Of a DNA stretch of 64,000 bases, positions 45,369 through 58,250 are shown one piece after another; within the stretch, counting starts at the first letter, position 1; every line of letters begins with the position of its first letter. The notes beneath the pieces were generated by a model. That model saw only the letters and a program-made list of their open reading frames with translations, was not told the DNA's origin and did no database searches. The translations under genes were made by a program, and so were the position numbers. The stretch comes from Cyclaneusma minus (Eukaryota; Ascomycota; Leotiomycetes; Marthamycetales; Marthamycetaceae). The stretch spans positions 1 through 64,000 of the forward strand of contig JAKZHN010000062.1 in NCBI GenBank assembly GCA_037179335.1. Direction: 5' to 3'.

Positions 45369-48300
45369 AAACTTTTATGGGGGAACTCGACAAAAATTAC
45401 ATAAGTGGACGATTTTAACTTGTATTCAGTCACGAGAAACGAGACAAGGTCATTCATTAGGTGCGTTCTGGGAGATAGCCATGCTAGCAACTCTTTTCCC
45501 TCTCTGCCTCTTTGCTTGTCTTCCAACTAATTCTAGTTCACAGTTTGCATACCAAAAAATGTTTCTTGTGGACGGGAAAGGTCTGTGCCGCCAGACCTAG
45601 GTTCTAATATCACCACCAACACAACTCGGGTCAGTTCCATGGTTACTCCAGGAATCCAAGGTTACAGGAATCCAAGGTCCGGGAATCAGTCAGCATGATA
45701 TACACTTGAGCATGCTCTTCAACGAAGCACAAAAGGATATCAAAGACACCGAAGAACGTTTTGTACACGTATAGGTACGTTGCCTTGCCTTTCGCGGCAA
45801 GCAAGAGGGGAAGGAGGAGGAAGGGGTGATTTCATTTGTTCGAGGAGGCATCTTGCATCATACACGGTTTCCTTGCGTTTCTTGGTGCCTCATGTCAGTT
45901 CTCACTCCTCAAGTTACTCGGAGAAGTTCACTTGAGGACTAATCTGAATATCGGTCGTTCCAATTGAAAACTCCAATGCTGAAGAAGTGGTGTGGATAAT
46001 CAGTGAGCAAGAATCGGTGAGCGACAACAAGTGAGTAAGAACAGGTGAGTTACGAATTGCGTGATGCCTTCAAGCATGTCAGAGTATCAGCAGCAGCAGC
46101 CTCGCGATCAACGGGATGTCGAAATTGTTCGCCTACCCTTCTACCTATCTGTCAGAGTGCCATCTTTCGCCTCATGCTGTATCGATTGAGGAATCATCAT
46201 TCTTAGGGTTATGGTCGCCCAAGGCATCATGCATGATCCTTCAAGCCACCGTCGACCGAGTTTCTCGAAGCTCAATTGACAATGACAGCATCGCCACGGC
46301 AACCACTACGCAAAACATAGGTTTTAGACTTCGGTGGATCACTCGACCGATGTCCGCAACCTTCGCATTGAAATCCCAGCCAGCATCGTGGGAAACCATC
46401 ATTTCGTCGAATCATCCCGGAATGAACGGACCGATGTACTTGATGTACTCTGCAGCCTTCGCATTCCCATTGGAATTTCAGCCTCGATCGTTTACGACAT
46501 GGTGCTCTCTTGTCTTCTCGTCATCTCAGCCTCGTGGTCTTCCACGAAGTCAATGATGAGTATTTGTCAATGAGAACAATGTGTCCTTGATGACCCGTGG
46601 AATCGATCGCGAACTCTTCACGCGTTGTCACTCGTCAGATATCAACATGATGAACCTCAAGTACCTTTAGCTACTTGTCATGGTCATTGGACAATGGCTC
46701 GAGAATGGGTTGCGCAGTTTGAGCCGAGGATTTCCGCTCCAGCCCTATGGAACTTGCCATAAAACTTCTCGAAATTCGAGTGTGTGCTGCATTCTTTTGA
46801 GCAGCTGAGCGGTTTGCCTTGGATCTCAGACAAGTACGAAGGAGGCACGGGAGGATATCGTGAAAGGTATTGGTAGTTAGCACTCATACACCACCATCTT
46901 TGCTGAAGTAAGAAGTTGCTCAGTGTGGTTGAGTGCATTTCCCCGCACCCGAGGGTATATGCGGCCTTGAGACTTTTCAGCTTTCGATCGTTGAATGCCT
47001 TGGTTTAAGACCCCTGTAGGTACCGAGAGTCGAAGGACATTGGGGGCGGAAAGAGCCGGGGCAATGACTCTACCGTGCTGTGGGGGTACAGTGAGGCGCA
47101 TATGCATGTAAGGGTAGAGCGGACGCCGGGAGGGAAGATCTTGAATGGGCCTTGAGAAAGGCCTCATGTCAGGGACATCTGCAGGTACCCATGTGACGTG
47201 ATAGCGAGTGTGCAGGAGACGGAATTCAAGACGTATGCGGAAACTGAGAATGCTCTGTTGATAGACAATCAACGGCCATAGTAGGGTAATCTGATCAGCA
47301 GATCAAGTAATCGGCATGCTCTAGTGTTTGCCTCGTTGAGATACTTCAACGAAGTACTTTACCCGAATACTCTTACCATGTCACCGGTATCCCCCCCATT
47401 TGAGTGACTTCACGACATCGGATATCATCCCCTCGGACTATCAGAGTCCGGACTTCGACGCTTCGTAACCGCCGGCCTATAAGACCAATTGAGGAATCCG
47501 ATTGCTCACTCCGCTTTTCTGCAACGTATTCAGCTGCCATCTTACAAATTTCTCGCATTATATATAGCTCGCTTACGATATACCGCCCTTTCTGAAAGCT
47601 CCGTTGTCGCTGCCTAGGGCTGAGAACCTCGAGGCTGGAAACCCGAACGGCCCCCAACTGCGATATCGCCCCGAATTTCGCAGAATCCTGTTACACGAAT
47701 ACGATGCTGCATCTTGCAGGTCTGCCTGCATGCTGCAAGTACACCCCAACAAAAAGCCCCACAAGGATCTGCTGAATACCCGTTATCTATCGCGTCGACT
47801 ACCAAACTGAGCACGTTACTAGGATTCTAGCATGGCATGTGGGGTATATTAACGAGGAATTTGCGGGATCTGCGGCGTAGTAAATTTGGTCAAGGGTAAG
47901 AGTGAAAGCGAAATGCTGCTGCCTAGAATTCTAGTAAGGTGAGATCCCGGGGATAGTCACACATTTGTGTTGCACGACCCACTAGGATGAGGAAGGTCTA
48001 TGCGCGTTTCGAGGCTATGAAACATGGTATTGGGATTTGGAGGATTGAGGGGTTGGTGTCTCGGTAGAGTGGACTAGGAATTGAGGTGATACGGGCCGAA
48101 GGCTCCCAGCCTCGCGGTAAGGAGGATGTTCTGTTAGTTCGCGATTGCAGAAGGAACTTCCGAAGTAAGATAAGGATTAAGGGTGTGATTTTTGTCGTGG
48201 GTGGGGTGTGGTGTTGGTGTAGATGCGGCTCGTTTTGGGGATATGGGAAATGTTAAGCGCTGGGTTGAGCGTTAAATGAGACGAGGCGGAAATGAAGTGT

Positions 48301-48899
48301 GGCGTAGGTTCTTAGAATAGGCATGTTGGCGCTTGTTAGATGGAATGGAGAATTGAAGGTGACTACGCGTCTTTGAGTGAATGCTTGAAGTTGCCTGAGC
48401 TGGGATTGGCAGGTGATGTTGGGAATGTGGGTAGTGTGGGTAGTGAGACGGGTGGGAGAATTTGGGTTTAGGCAGCAGGTTTCCGACACCGAGAATAGGA
48501 CGGAACGGGCGGGAAAAGGAATAAGGACGAATTGGATGGGCATAGAGTGGGCCGTGGGCGGTTGACTACAAGATGGAAGGGAAAGTGATGTTGGGGTCTC
48601 CTGACTTTGGGAGCCAAGATGATAGGCGACAGGGAGGAATTGGTATGGCAAAGAGGTGCTGGCGTTGCCCGTTAGGAGTTTTGCGCAAATGAGTATCACA
48701 TCTTGACTTTTTAGATAAGCGAGCACATTATGAAGCCTAGGTTTATTAACTCAAGGTATTGCCGATAGGTCTACTCGGAGAAGAAGGATGCTTGATCATC
48801 TCGTGCTTGGGGAGAATCATTATCTTTCGTTCACCTCATCACCTCTTCAACTTCGTCACATCTTGCGCGACCTCAGCGAATCCAAAGGCCATCAGCAGA
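45369..48899. other. Gene-poor stretch; one weak ORF
   Basis: 3.5 kb with no convincing gene. An ATG frame at 46116-46556 (146 codons) overlaps another frame whose peptide repeats itself (TDV...LRIEIPASIV, TDV...LRIPIGISASIV), which points to a small tandem duplication near 46345-46500 and not to a conserved protein. Nothing else recognised. Confidence 0.4.
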
Positions 48900-50700
48900 G
48901 GAACTGTCGTCGTTCGTTGTTACTGTCGTCGTAAGATGTGATTGCCACTGTTTCTAGCCCCTATCCTGATACTTGCTCCCAACTTCGCTTGCGAATGGGA
49001 AACACCCTGCAATTCGCACATCGTGGCAATATTGGAATTTCCCAGGGACTAGAAAGACATGATTCTTGGATGATGCATTTTGCTCTCTGGTCCTCGCAGC
49101 GCAGCGCCAAGCATGAACTCCATCTGTCCCAGCGAGTTAGATGCGGCTTCCTTGTGTGCGCTTAGCTTCTTGATTCTTCTTGATTCTGTGGAGTATTTCG
49201 AGGGGCTATTTATATTCTCCTTTCAAGTCGTCGAAGCTACTAGTTTCCAGCATGCCAGATTCTGGGATGCTGTTGTCGAATACCAGTTCCTGTTGTCATG
49301 AGACGAAGCTACCGCTGTTTCTAGCTTCGACCCCCAAGACTTCCACAGTCCACTTCAACTCCGTTTCCAGCTTTCCAGTTCCCGTGAACTTCACAGATCG
49401 TGGAAATAATTACATAGAGATGCGGTAATCTTTCAGACACCACGGACTTGCGACATACATGGTTCTTGGACTTGGTACCTGGTGCTGAGGTTCTTGCTTC
49501 TGGGTCTCATAAGAGGTATCGAGGCGGTATTTATATTCGGTTCTCAAGCATCGTGAACCAAGATCAGCAATCGGCGAACAATGTTCTGGAAACTTGGCTG
49601 AGTCTTTGTTGCTTTTGTCATAAGATGAAGCTACCGCTGTTCCTGAGTTCTGCTCTCAAGACTTCCATTTCCAACTTCGCTTTCAGCCTTCCGGTTACCG
49701 TGAAGTTCACAGAATCGTGGAAATGATTGAACAGACATGCCGAAGTACTTAAGAATCGCAGAATTGGGCACACAATAGTCTTGGGCTTGTATCTGGTGCT
49801 CTGGTCTTCGTCGGATAGAACAATGCGGTGGAATTGGTTCTGGATTCTGTTGAAGATATTGAGGATACCTATATTTATATTCGTTTCTTAATCTTTCTGA
49901 TACAAGAATCAGCATACCGTGTTCTGGAAATACGGGTCAGTAGCTGGTACTGTTCTTATCATAAGATAAAGCTACCGCTGTTTTCAACTTTTGCTCTCGA
50001 GACTTTGCTTCCAGCCTTCTAGTCACATTGAACTTGACATATTCTTGAAAATGACTGAGTTGACTGTATGCTAAAGTCTCAGAATAATTGGACACACATG
50101 ATTCTTGGACTTGGTATCTGGTGCTCTGGTCCTCGTGGCAGCAATCCAGGCCGCTTCGTCACGGCATTGCTTCTGAGTTTCATTGATAGATATGGATGAG
50201 GTACTTATATTCATTTCTCAAGCTTTCTGAGCCAAGCACCAGCATACAATGTTCTATGACTCGACTGTCGAGTAGTTGTCGCTACCGTCATAGAACTCAA
50301 CTGCTGCTCTCCCTGAGTTTGGTCGTCGTGGATGCTTCTCGAGTTTTCGCTCAGTGTCACCATGCAATTCGCAAAATCTTGAGACTGAAGATGCCCAAAT
50401 ACCGAGGGCTGGCTGTAGATAAACTGCTGGGTGTTGCCTCCGGTCGTGGTCCGATAAAGTATCGCCACTACCGCCGAGGTGAATCCCAGCCGTCGAAGAT
50501 TGCTGCATAGAAGAGATCATAGAAGGCTTGAGTGGGTTCTGACTCTGGGTTTCATTGCAAGAATCACAGGAGGGATTTATACCCCTTTTCCAGGGTTGCT
50601 GAGTCAACGTGGCAAGTTTGGTCGCTCTGTCGATTTATCCTTGCTGCTGTTACGAGACTTAGCTGCTGCCATTTCTGGGTCTTAAATATCTAGGCTGGGG
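48900..50700 (-). repeat. Array C: about six tandem modules of 320-370 bp with a TATA-like box
   Basis: TATTTATA-type boxes (TATAAATA on minus) occur at 49207, 49528, 49872, 50202 (TACTTATA) and about 50575, spacings 321, 344, 330 and 373. Between them the same order of blocks recurs: GTTCTGG, TTGTCAT[AG]AGA, GAAGCTACCGCTGTT, CCAGC[CT]TTC, GTGAA[CG]TTCACAGA, and ACATG[AG]TTCTTGGACTTGGT...GGTGCTCTGGTC. A further unit without a clear box lies at 48900-49150. No conserved reading frame across units. Confidence 0.8.
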
Positions 50701-50739
50701 GGAAATAGGAACCATAAGCAAGATTCAGAATACAGTCTC

Positions 50740-51730
50740 GAGATCTATTTCTTACGAACCCTAGCCTCTGCGCTTCTACACGAGCCTTGAGCCCAACCGA
50801 ATGATGTCAACCTGCCATATCAGGCAGCAGCACTAGCTCCTTTATTAGCGCCATACTCAGCTCCATAAGAGCTGGGCCTTAGCTAGACCCTTCCCAATGT
50901 CAAGCACCTACGACCCTCAACCTCAACAAACGACCATCCCAGACTATGGCAGCCCGCATCGTGGGTCGAGTCTACGACCCTATTTGAGTATCACTACCCG
51001 TCAGGATTAAGCATATCTTCTCTCATGTCCCAAACAATCAGCAAATTGACTGGGCACCTTCACTCGATCGACTTCTGTTCATGACAATCGCAACCAAGAG
51101 ACCTTCCACTACCTGCTCCATTGTTCGAGCTGGCCGCCTCCCGCTGCACCAACCCCATCCGTACCGCTGCTCACTCGCGTCCAACCCTTCAACATACCTA
51201 AATACAGCTCCAACCGACCTCCACCCCCACCCATCATCTACACCTCCCAACACTCACGGAACCAAGTCTCTGTGCTTCCGCATCAGCCCCTAGTACAACC
51301 GAACGACCATCCAAGTCAACGGCATCCATTATCGCCGGGCAGTCACCAGTTTTTCGAGAATACCCGTGGAGCTCAAACATTTCTCCCGACATGCCCCAAC
51401 CAAGCTTTGTCTCTAGAAATCACAGCCATGGGAGCTCCCGCCGTCTGGCAGCAAAGTAAGCTAACTGTTTCTTCACCATTTTACCATTTGTTTTCGATGT
51501 CACGCAAAATCACCGCTGCCTCCGCTCTACTCTCCCAACCTTTTGCGCAGCACCCTCAAGCCATCTGTACAGCTACTGCAACTCCAGTTCCTCCTCAAAG
51601 GCCTCGAATTCCTTACATGGAATCCTTCCACTTTCGAAATGGGAACACTCACGAACCTGTGCTTCCGCATAAGCCTTGAGCCCAGTCGCATGACCATCCC
51701 AAGATGATGGCAACCGCAATATGTCGAGAA
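50740..51730. repeat. Dispersed repeat block, about 400-500 bp spacing
   Basis: A motif TGTGCTTC[CT][GA]CA...AGCC...TGAGCCCA..CG.ATGA recurs near 50766, 51270 and 51658. Between the first two, a segment CTTAGCTAGACCC...CCTACGACCCTCAAC (50878-50923) reappears near 63152-63193 inside array B. Confidence 0.55.
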
Positions 51731-52029
51731 TCGATGCTGATCGTTGTCAAGCGCGAAGCCTGATCGCTCATCTGAATTCGGAAAGAATTCCGACGCCATT
51801 GTCGCCGACATGGAAGACGAAGAAATGAGCTGCCGAAGAAACGTACCCTTTGCCGACCTACATTCGCCACTTTTCCTCTACCATCAACTCTTTTTTCGAG
51901 CAGGTATATGCTTCCCGATCGAGCGCCAGACCACCACGATTTTTTATTGGTATAATACTGAGGAGATACATGTGGCCAATACGGCCATGACAGAGTGTGT
52001 GAAGGGTCTGGTGTTGATCCTGAAGTCGA

Positions 52030-52056
52030 CTGAAATTTTTAAAAGCAAAATTTCAG
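52030..52056. repeat. Perfect 10-bp inverted repeat (hairpin)
   Basis: CTGAAATTTT, a 7-base loop, then AAAATTTCAG. It sits in a stretch with no gene, next to GC-rich sequence of unknown origin, and could be a trace of a small transposon or a structural terminator. Confidence 0.6.
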
Positions 52057-52639
52057 CCCTTTTACGCGAATTTTTGCGTCTGTGGACATCTGAAAAGTCC
52101 GCACAATCGCAGCATAGCGTCGTTTCATCGAAGTTGTCTGCTCAGAATGCCACGACGTCGCACGCTCATTTTTCGGGTTCCACAGGGCGTAGCACGGCGT
52201 CGAAAGCTCGTTTCACGCGGCTTTTAGCCCTCTTGGAGCGCGAGGCATTTTCTGCACGCAGGTCGAACTCGGCGTGGATTTGATCGTTTTGCAACTCGAA
52301 TATTGTATGTAGGTACAACTTGAAGCGCAAGAATGCGAAGGTCGTTTTTTAAGAAGTCGAGACTATGCTCCTCCGGGCACCTTACAATAATTATTGTGCC
52401 CTTTAAATCATAATTGAAATTTTACATCGATGTTTCTTTTTGAAAAAGAAAAAAACCAAAAGTTGAATGAGAGATGAATTGGGTGGGTGGAGAGGCTGCA
52501 CGGAAGGCCTAAAGGAACTGCGCAGAAGATCGGAAGGAGATGTTGACGACAGGTGATCGAGAGCTGCGGGAAGCTGTTTTGATGAACAAATAGCAGACCA
52601 TTTGTGAGCTTCTCTTGGCTCTCCAGACTGCAAAAGCAG

Positions 52640-53300
52640 CCGAAGGTTCGTACAGGTGGAAGCTCGTCGTCCCCCGCACGGAATTGATTTCTTCGAACTC
52701 CGTGCTACTCGGTGCCGGTGGATGGGTTTCGTGTCAATCGGCGTGAAGGTGAATAAATTTGAAAGTGCGAATATAGGTGATGAAAGGCGCAGTCGTAAAG
52801 TTTTCTCGGTTGAGGATGCGGAGAGGTTCGTTGAAGCGATGTGAAAATGCGCAAATCATGGCGGTTGAGACTTGCAGGGGTAATAAAGTGTTCCGGCTGT
52901 AAAGGAGCAACGGGGCGAGAGAAGAACAAGTCGTAATTCGGTCGAGGAGTTGAGTGAAGGAGCTGCGCAGAAGGCCCGAGAAAACCGCGCAGAAGTTCGA
53001 AGAGTAGTAGAGTTGTAATTGGGTGGAGATGTGGGTGACTGGAGATGGCGAGATGCGGGATGCTGTTTTGAGAACGGATAGCGGGCAATTGAGGATGCGA
53101 AGGTAAATGAGTCTGAAGGTGCGCATGTAGCTGTCGACGGGCATAGTCGTAAACATCTTTGGTCGAGGATACGGAGAGGTTTGTAGTGGTAATGCGAAGT
53201 TGCGCAAGTGGTCGCGGTCGAGACTTGTCGAAGGCACAACAAATTGAAGAATAAAGATCTCGGGCTGTCACAAAATCGACGAGACGAGAGAAGAGGTCGG
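52640..53300. repeat. Two-copy block with about 354-bp period
   Basis: The segment starting GTGCGAATATAGGTG (52765) and the one starting GTGCGCATGTAGCTG (53119) both continue with AGTCGTAAA, GGAGAGGTT, and GCGCAA followed by a GGTTGAGACTTG/GGTCGAGACTTG block. Long open frames on the minus strand across this block are compositionally biased and shift frame between copies, so they are not called as genes. Confidence 0.7.
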
Positions 53301-54162
53301 AATTCAGTTATGCCGAGGCATATGGTGGCGGAAGAGTGAAGAAGTAGGTCATTTGTGTGCCGAGTCGACGGCAATATGCGTGGCAAGGAGTAGTGGTATT
53401 TCGAAGACGGAGGACGAAGATGCGGTCTAGATCTGAAGCCGAGAATGCCAGTAACACACCGTTGCGGTAGTTGTTGGAATTGGGGTTGGATGGTTCTGGA
53501 TATGAGGCTGCCACCTTTCCAAAAAGAAAGGTCAAGCGGGATAAGGACGATATAAAGAGGCGAAGGAGGATATAAAAAGATCTGAAAATGTCTGGCGGCG
53601 AGTATAAACAACAAGTGTTTGATACACGAGGGGCGAGGGCACGAGGCCAGTTTGTGAAGTCGAGGAGAGTATGCCGAGGACAAGGTAATCGTTAGGATGA
53701 ATGCTGCGCATATCTGCGCAGATACGGTTGTTGGTGGCGTCGACATGGCTGCAAATGGTATAGAGTCGGCCGCAGAAGCTTCGAAATTGTTGTCACCAAA
53801 AGGTACCACGTCGACGTGTCCAAATGATGTATTGATGTGGGAAGGATCATTGGATGAAGTAGGAGAGGATGTCGTATTTGTCGAAGGCCGCAGGCGGAGG
53901 AGGATGTCACGAAGACTCGAGTGGAAAGGTTGAAGAGACCGAGAATCAACAGAGGCAAAGACTGTGATGATCAAAAAAAATATGGAAGAGGGAAAGGAAA
54001 AAATGGAGGAGGGATGGGGCGCAGGTCTCTTAAGTAGCCAGAGCTCGAGAGCTCCGCTGAGGCGAGGCACTAGCGAGTTGTTAGCGCGGAAAAGGGGAGC
54101 CCAATGTTTGCTACCACTCCCCGCAAGGCACTCAGGCACCCAAGGGCCAGGAAGCCGGTAGC

Positions 54163-54739
54163 ATGGTGCGCAGCATGGTTGTTCCGCAAGAGAGCTCTCC
54201 GGTTGTGATGTGGGAAATCAACAAGCAAGCACCTGAAGCTGACCATGAGCTGGCAGGCAAGATTCACTCAGGGAAACAAGCAGCACAGCATCGTATGTCT
54301 GAACCCTCAAGTTCCAACCCCAACGATCCTAACAAGCCTGACCCATTCCCCTACAGGAAGCCATACAACGACCGAATCCCGACACCAAGACGCGCTACGG
54401 CACAGCAAGCCCAGCAACAACCCCAACACCGGTCTCGCTCACGACGGGACTGCTGGCGACAGCTCTCTTCCCATGATTGGCGAGCAAAAGAAGAACAAGG
54501 AGGAGGATGGATGGGCAAACACGCCCACGTCAGCCATCAACGAGAAGCGACCTCATCGCCTTTGTGCGGCGAGGGCCTCTGTTCAACGCCTTGTCGCCCT
54601 CCGGAAACTTAACCTGCTGCAGTCGTGTCATTCCATAGTAGTTTCACCGTCTCCCTCCTTCTCCCTATCGTTCTGCCACCACAAACACGTAATGTTTACC
54701 CCCGACCAAGTCCTTCTCGAGCTGGCGACCGAACACTAG
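54163..54739 (+). CDS. Small spliced hypothetical protein (170 aa)
   Basis: Two exons, 54163-54292 and 54357-54739, separated by a textbook fungal intron of 64 nt (GTATGT, CCTAACAAG branch, CCCTACAG). Splicing joins MVRSMVVPQESSPVVMWEINK...KQAAQH to a polar, low-hydrophobicity stretch (NPNTGLAHDGTAGDSS, EQKKNKEEDGWANTPT). A Ser/Phe/His-rich end follows that may be read-through of 3' sequence if another intron exists. No family recognised. It lies between repeat arrays, isolated from other genes. The intron is the main support. Confidence 0.4.
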
Positions 54740-54949
54740 CCTCAGTATGCATCTTCATAGGCTATGCTGACTCTCGGAGTACTCCCCTGCACCCGCGAGG
54801 AGATCTCGTTTTGATCGCCTTGTCTGCTCTCGCAGAATTGAATGTGAAAGGTTGGCTCTTGCAGGCGTGTTGGGTAGTAAGTTGGAAACACCGCATGCAA
54901 GATCTCAGGAGGTTCAGCAACGAGAGTTCGTGATCATGTGACACTTTTT

Positions 54950-57900
54950 GAGAGACGATAATCACCTATTAATAGGCCCCAGGTCTGCGAAGTGTTCTGT
55001 TCTCATGCTTCCAAACATGAAGCGTAGCCACGATTTGAGCGAAGATCCGCTTCTCACTCTTAAACTCGCGGGACTGGCTGACATCTTGACGAATTTGCTT
55101 GACTAGGAAGCTCAGAAGCTGCTTCGATTTTCCTACCCATTCAGGAGGAAGACTGACTCTGCTGCTGTCGTTCAGGTATTCTATCGTCAATGGGCGAGTC
55201 AGCTGTTGCCAACGCGTGATCTTCCACTTCACTACATTTTAAACTTTTATTCAAGCAGAGACTTACGACTTCCAAGATTCAGCAGATCTCCACTATAAAT
55301 ACATCCAAGGTTCGCAGCTCTTTCTATTTCCATGCTCAAGCTCTAACTTACCACAATACATGGGCGGAGAGACACCTCTTTCCAAGCTGGCGAAACTGGC
55401 TAAAGTTTGGTGAGGAATTTGACAACCTGAATACCTCGAAAACTGCATTGGAACTTACTACGGTATCAGCGATTCAGGAGAAACTGACTCTGCTGCTGTC
55501 ATCCACGAGTTCTATTGTCGAAGGGCGAGTCTGCTATTGCCAACGTGTGATCTACGACTTCACCCCCAACTTTTCTCGCGCAGCGACTTGCTCTTCTAAA
55601 TTCGAGCGCACCTCAACTATAAATAGGCCTAAGCTTTGCGAAATCTTTCAATTCCCATGCTTGAAAACCCACAAGTGTTGAGATTAATGAGCGGAGAGAC
55701 GCCTTTTCACTTTTTGAACTTGCGAGACTGGCGGTGGTCGTGCAATCAACCTGACGACTTGAAAAGCTTGAGAACTGCATGATGAATATGACTTGGAAGG
55801 AAGCTGAAATATTGGCCTTGCTGCTGTTGCCCAGGAGTTCTGTTGTCGGTTGGAGACTCAGCTGTTGCAACTGCGAGGCTCGTGATCCTCGAATTCACCT
55901 CCCTGGTCATTGAAATCTTTGGACCAACAGCTCAGAAGCAAGCCAGTTTAGAAGCTTCTGCACACTTCAACTATAAATGGACCCAAGTTCACCTGCTGTT
56001 TCGGTTCTCATGCTTAGCTACGGGATGGAGCTGGATGAACGCCGAACGGAGATGCGCTTCTTTACCCTTGCACTAGCGAGAGTATGATTTGGTGATGAAA
56101 ATGACACATACCCACCTGGGCACTTAGAAAGCTCGAAATCTGTATTGGTCTTTAATTCAGGAGTAGGTATGGTTGAAGCTGTTGCTGCCGTCGCAGTTCT
56201 ATTGTCGATTGGCAAATCAGGCTATCAGCTGTTCCTACTGTCAAAACGTGATCTTGACTTCATTTCCCACCTTGAATTTTCTCGAGCAGTGACTCAGTAG
56301 CAAGCCGGATTCTGAACAGACCTCAACTAGGTATAAAAAGACCAGGACCCACGAGCTGTTTTGATCATGATACTTGAAGACTTTGCCCCGCGACCACGTG
56401 AACAGAGATCCGTTTCTTTACCCTCTGGACTCGCGAGACTAGCCAAGTTCTTGTGATGATCGTGACATCTGCCCATTCGGGAAGCTCAAGAACTGTAATT
56501 GACCATGTCTCGGGATAATAAAGCTAGATGCTGCTGTTATCTGGCATTGGTACCACCGATTGGCGAATCAGCTGTTGCTACTGCAGACATCTGATGATTG
56601 CCTCCGACCTCCCAGACTTCTTTCACAGCAAGGAAACACAAGGACACGCCATCCAACTTCTAAATCTCGCAGACCTCAAGTATAAATAAATAGTCAAGAG
56701 GTCTCTGAGCTGTTCTGGCTTTCATGCTTGAACAAACGAGACGCTAACATATGTGACAAGTATTGAAGAAGTTGAAGCCTTTTTTGTTGCGACCACTTTA
56801 GCTGTAGTGGAAATCATGTTTCGTTGCACTTGGAACCGGCAAGATTTACTACAACGCAGGGATGAACCTAACATATACGCACATGGGAGGCTAGATAACC
56901 GCGTCAACACCTTATGAACTTGGGAAACCATGACTCTGCTTCTGTCATTCGGCAGTTGTACTGTCGATTAGCGAACCAGCTGTTGGCACTGTGAATATGA
57001 TCTTCTCCTCCGATCATCGATGCTTCTCGAACGATGATCACACACAAAGCTGACCCTGGATCTTTATAGCCTGCGCAAACTTCAGGTATAAATATTCCAC
57101 AGCTGTTTTGTGTTGTTTTGGTTCTCATGTTTAAAGACGGTTGATACCTTCACACTTCTCGACCAGCGACTTTGTAGCAAGCCGACTTGGATCTGCTCAG
57201 TCTCTGCGCAACCTTGAGGTATAAATAAACCAAGGACTTCCTGGTTGTTTTGATTTTATGCGCAAGGGAACCGCAAGATTTGCGTTCATGTTGATGTTGA
57301 GCCGAGACACGTTCTTGCATCGTTCGAGCCTTCGATCTCTACTGAAATTGTGAGTAGGTAACTGCTTACTTGGAAATCCGAGAACTGCAAAAACTCGGAT
57401 CACGGATTCAGGAACAGTCCTAAACCTGCTGCTGTCGCTCAACAGCCGTACTGTCGATTGGGCAAACAATTGTTGCCACTTCGAACATGTGATCTTCTCG
57501 CTTCCGATTGATCACACTACTCTAGCAGCAACAGAGTAGCAAGCCGACTTCGGAGTTCGGACCCGCGCAGACTCTGCAAATTTCAAGTATAAGTAGATCA
57601 AGGACTTCCAAGGTATTTTCAATCCCAAGCTCGAGTCTCGAAACCATCAGAGCGACGCGGTCATGCGGGAACGTTGGTGTTGAATAGAGATGCATTTTTT
57701 ATCCTTCGAGCTTTCGAGCACAACTACGATTCTGAGATGAACCTAGCCACCTACCTACATGGGAAATTCTAGAGGTGCAGCAGCCTATAGTCACAGATTA
57801 AAGAACGATCTCAACCTTGCTGCTGTCGTCTAGCACTCGTACTGTCAATCGAATAAGCAGCTGACTGTAGTGGACTTGATCAGCTTGAGGAATCGCTGGC

Positions 57901-58250
57901 AAAGTAAACAGACTTCACCTTATCCTTGAAAGCACCGAGAATCTGTTTCTGCTCGTCTGAGCTTTTGATTTGGAGTTCCTTCGCTTGGCCGTCGACTCCC
58001 GTACCGTACGTAGTGCCACTTTCCGTCCTCAGCGTCCTCAGCGTCCAGTTCTTGCTCATTAGCTGTCGCTTATCACTGAGCTATTTATACTATTCCACAG
58101 CTAGGCATCTTGGTGAGAAGATTCTCTAACAGCGGGCTTCGATCCTTACTGTCACGTGACAAAGTGCACAGGAGAAAGGGAATGTACTCATCACGTGCTT
58201 AAGAGGCCAATATTTAGAATATAAATGGGGCGTGTTTGTGCTAGACTTCC
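54950..58250 (+). repeat. Array A: eight TATA-bearing modules of about 350 bp, plus-strand orientation
   Basis: TATAAATA-like boxes at 55294, 55618, 55972, 56332, 56681, 57087, 57220 and 57588; spacings 324, 354, 360, 349, 406, 133 (truncated unit) and 368. After each box comes a GAGCTGTTTTG..TCATGCTTGAA block, then a GCGGAGAGACGC/TCTTTACC block and ACTCGCGAGACT. Before the next box come CTGACTCTGCTGCTGTCGT, TTCTATTGTCGATTGGCGA, CAGCTGTTGCCACTG, CGTGTGATCTTC and AGCGACTCAGTAGCAAGCC. The box sits about 30 bases upstream of a possible start, like a Pol II core promoter. No reading frame is conserved between units. Confidence 0.85.

Noticed and set aside
46330..46390. Sequence GGTGGATCACTCG...GCAACCTTCGCATTGAAATC reminiscent of rRNA or ITS wording
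   Set aside because: It does not match the conserved 5.8S core and has no 18S or 28S flanks.
51810..52283. Plus-strand frame with MEDEEMSCRR start
   Set aside because: Composition changes along the frame, it contains the perfect hairpin at 52030-52056, and no family is recognised.
52856..54139. Long minus-strand open frame of 427 codons
   Set aside because: It starts at a non-ATG codon, is compositionally biased (Ser/Pro/Leu/Arg), crosses a tandem duplication whose copies fall in different frames, and shows no family similarity.
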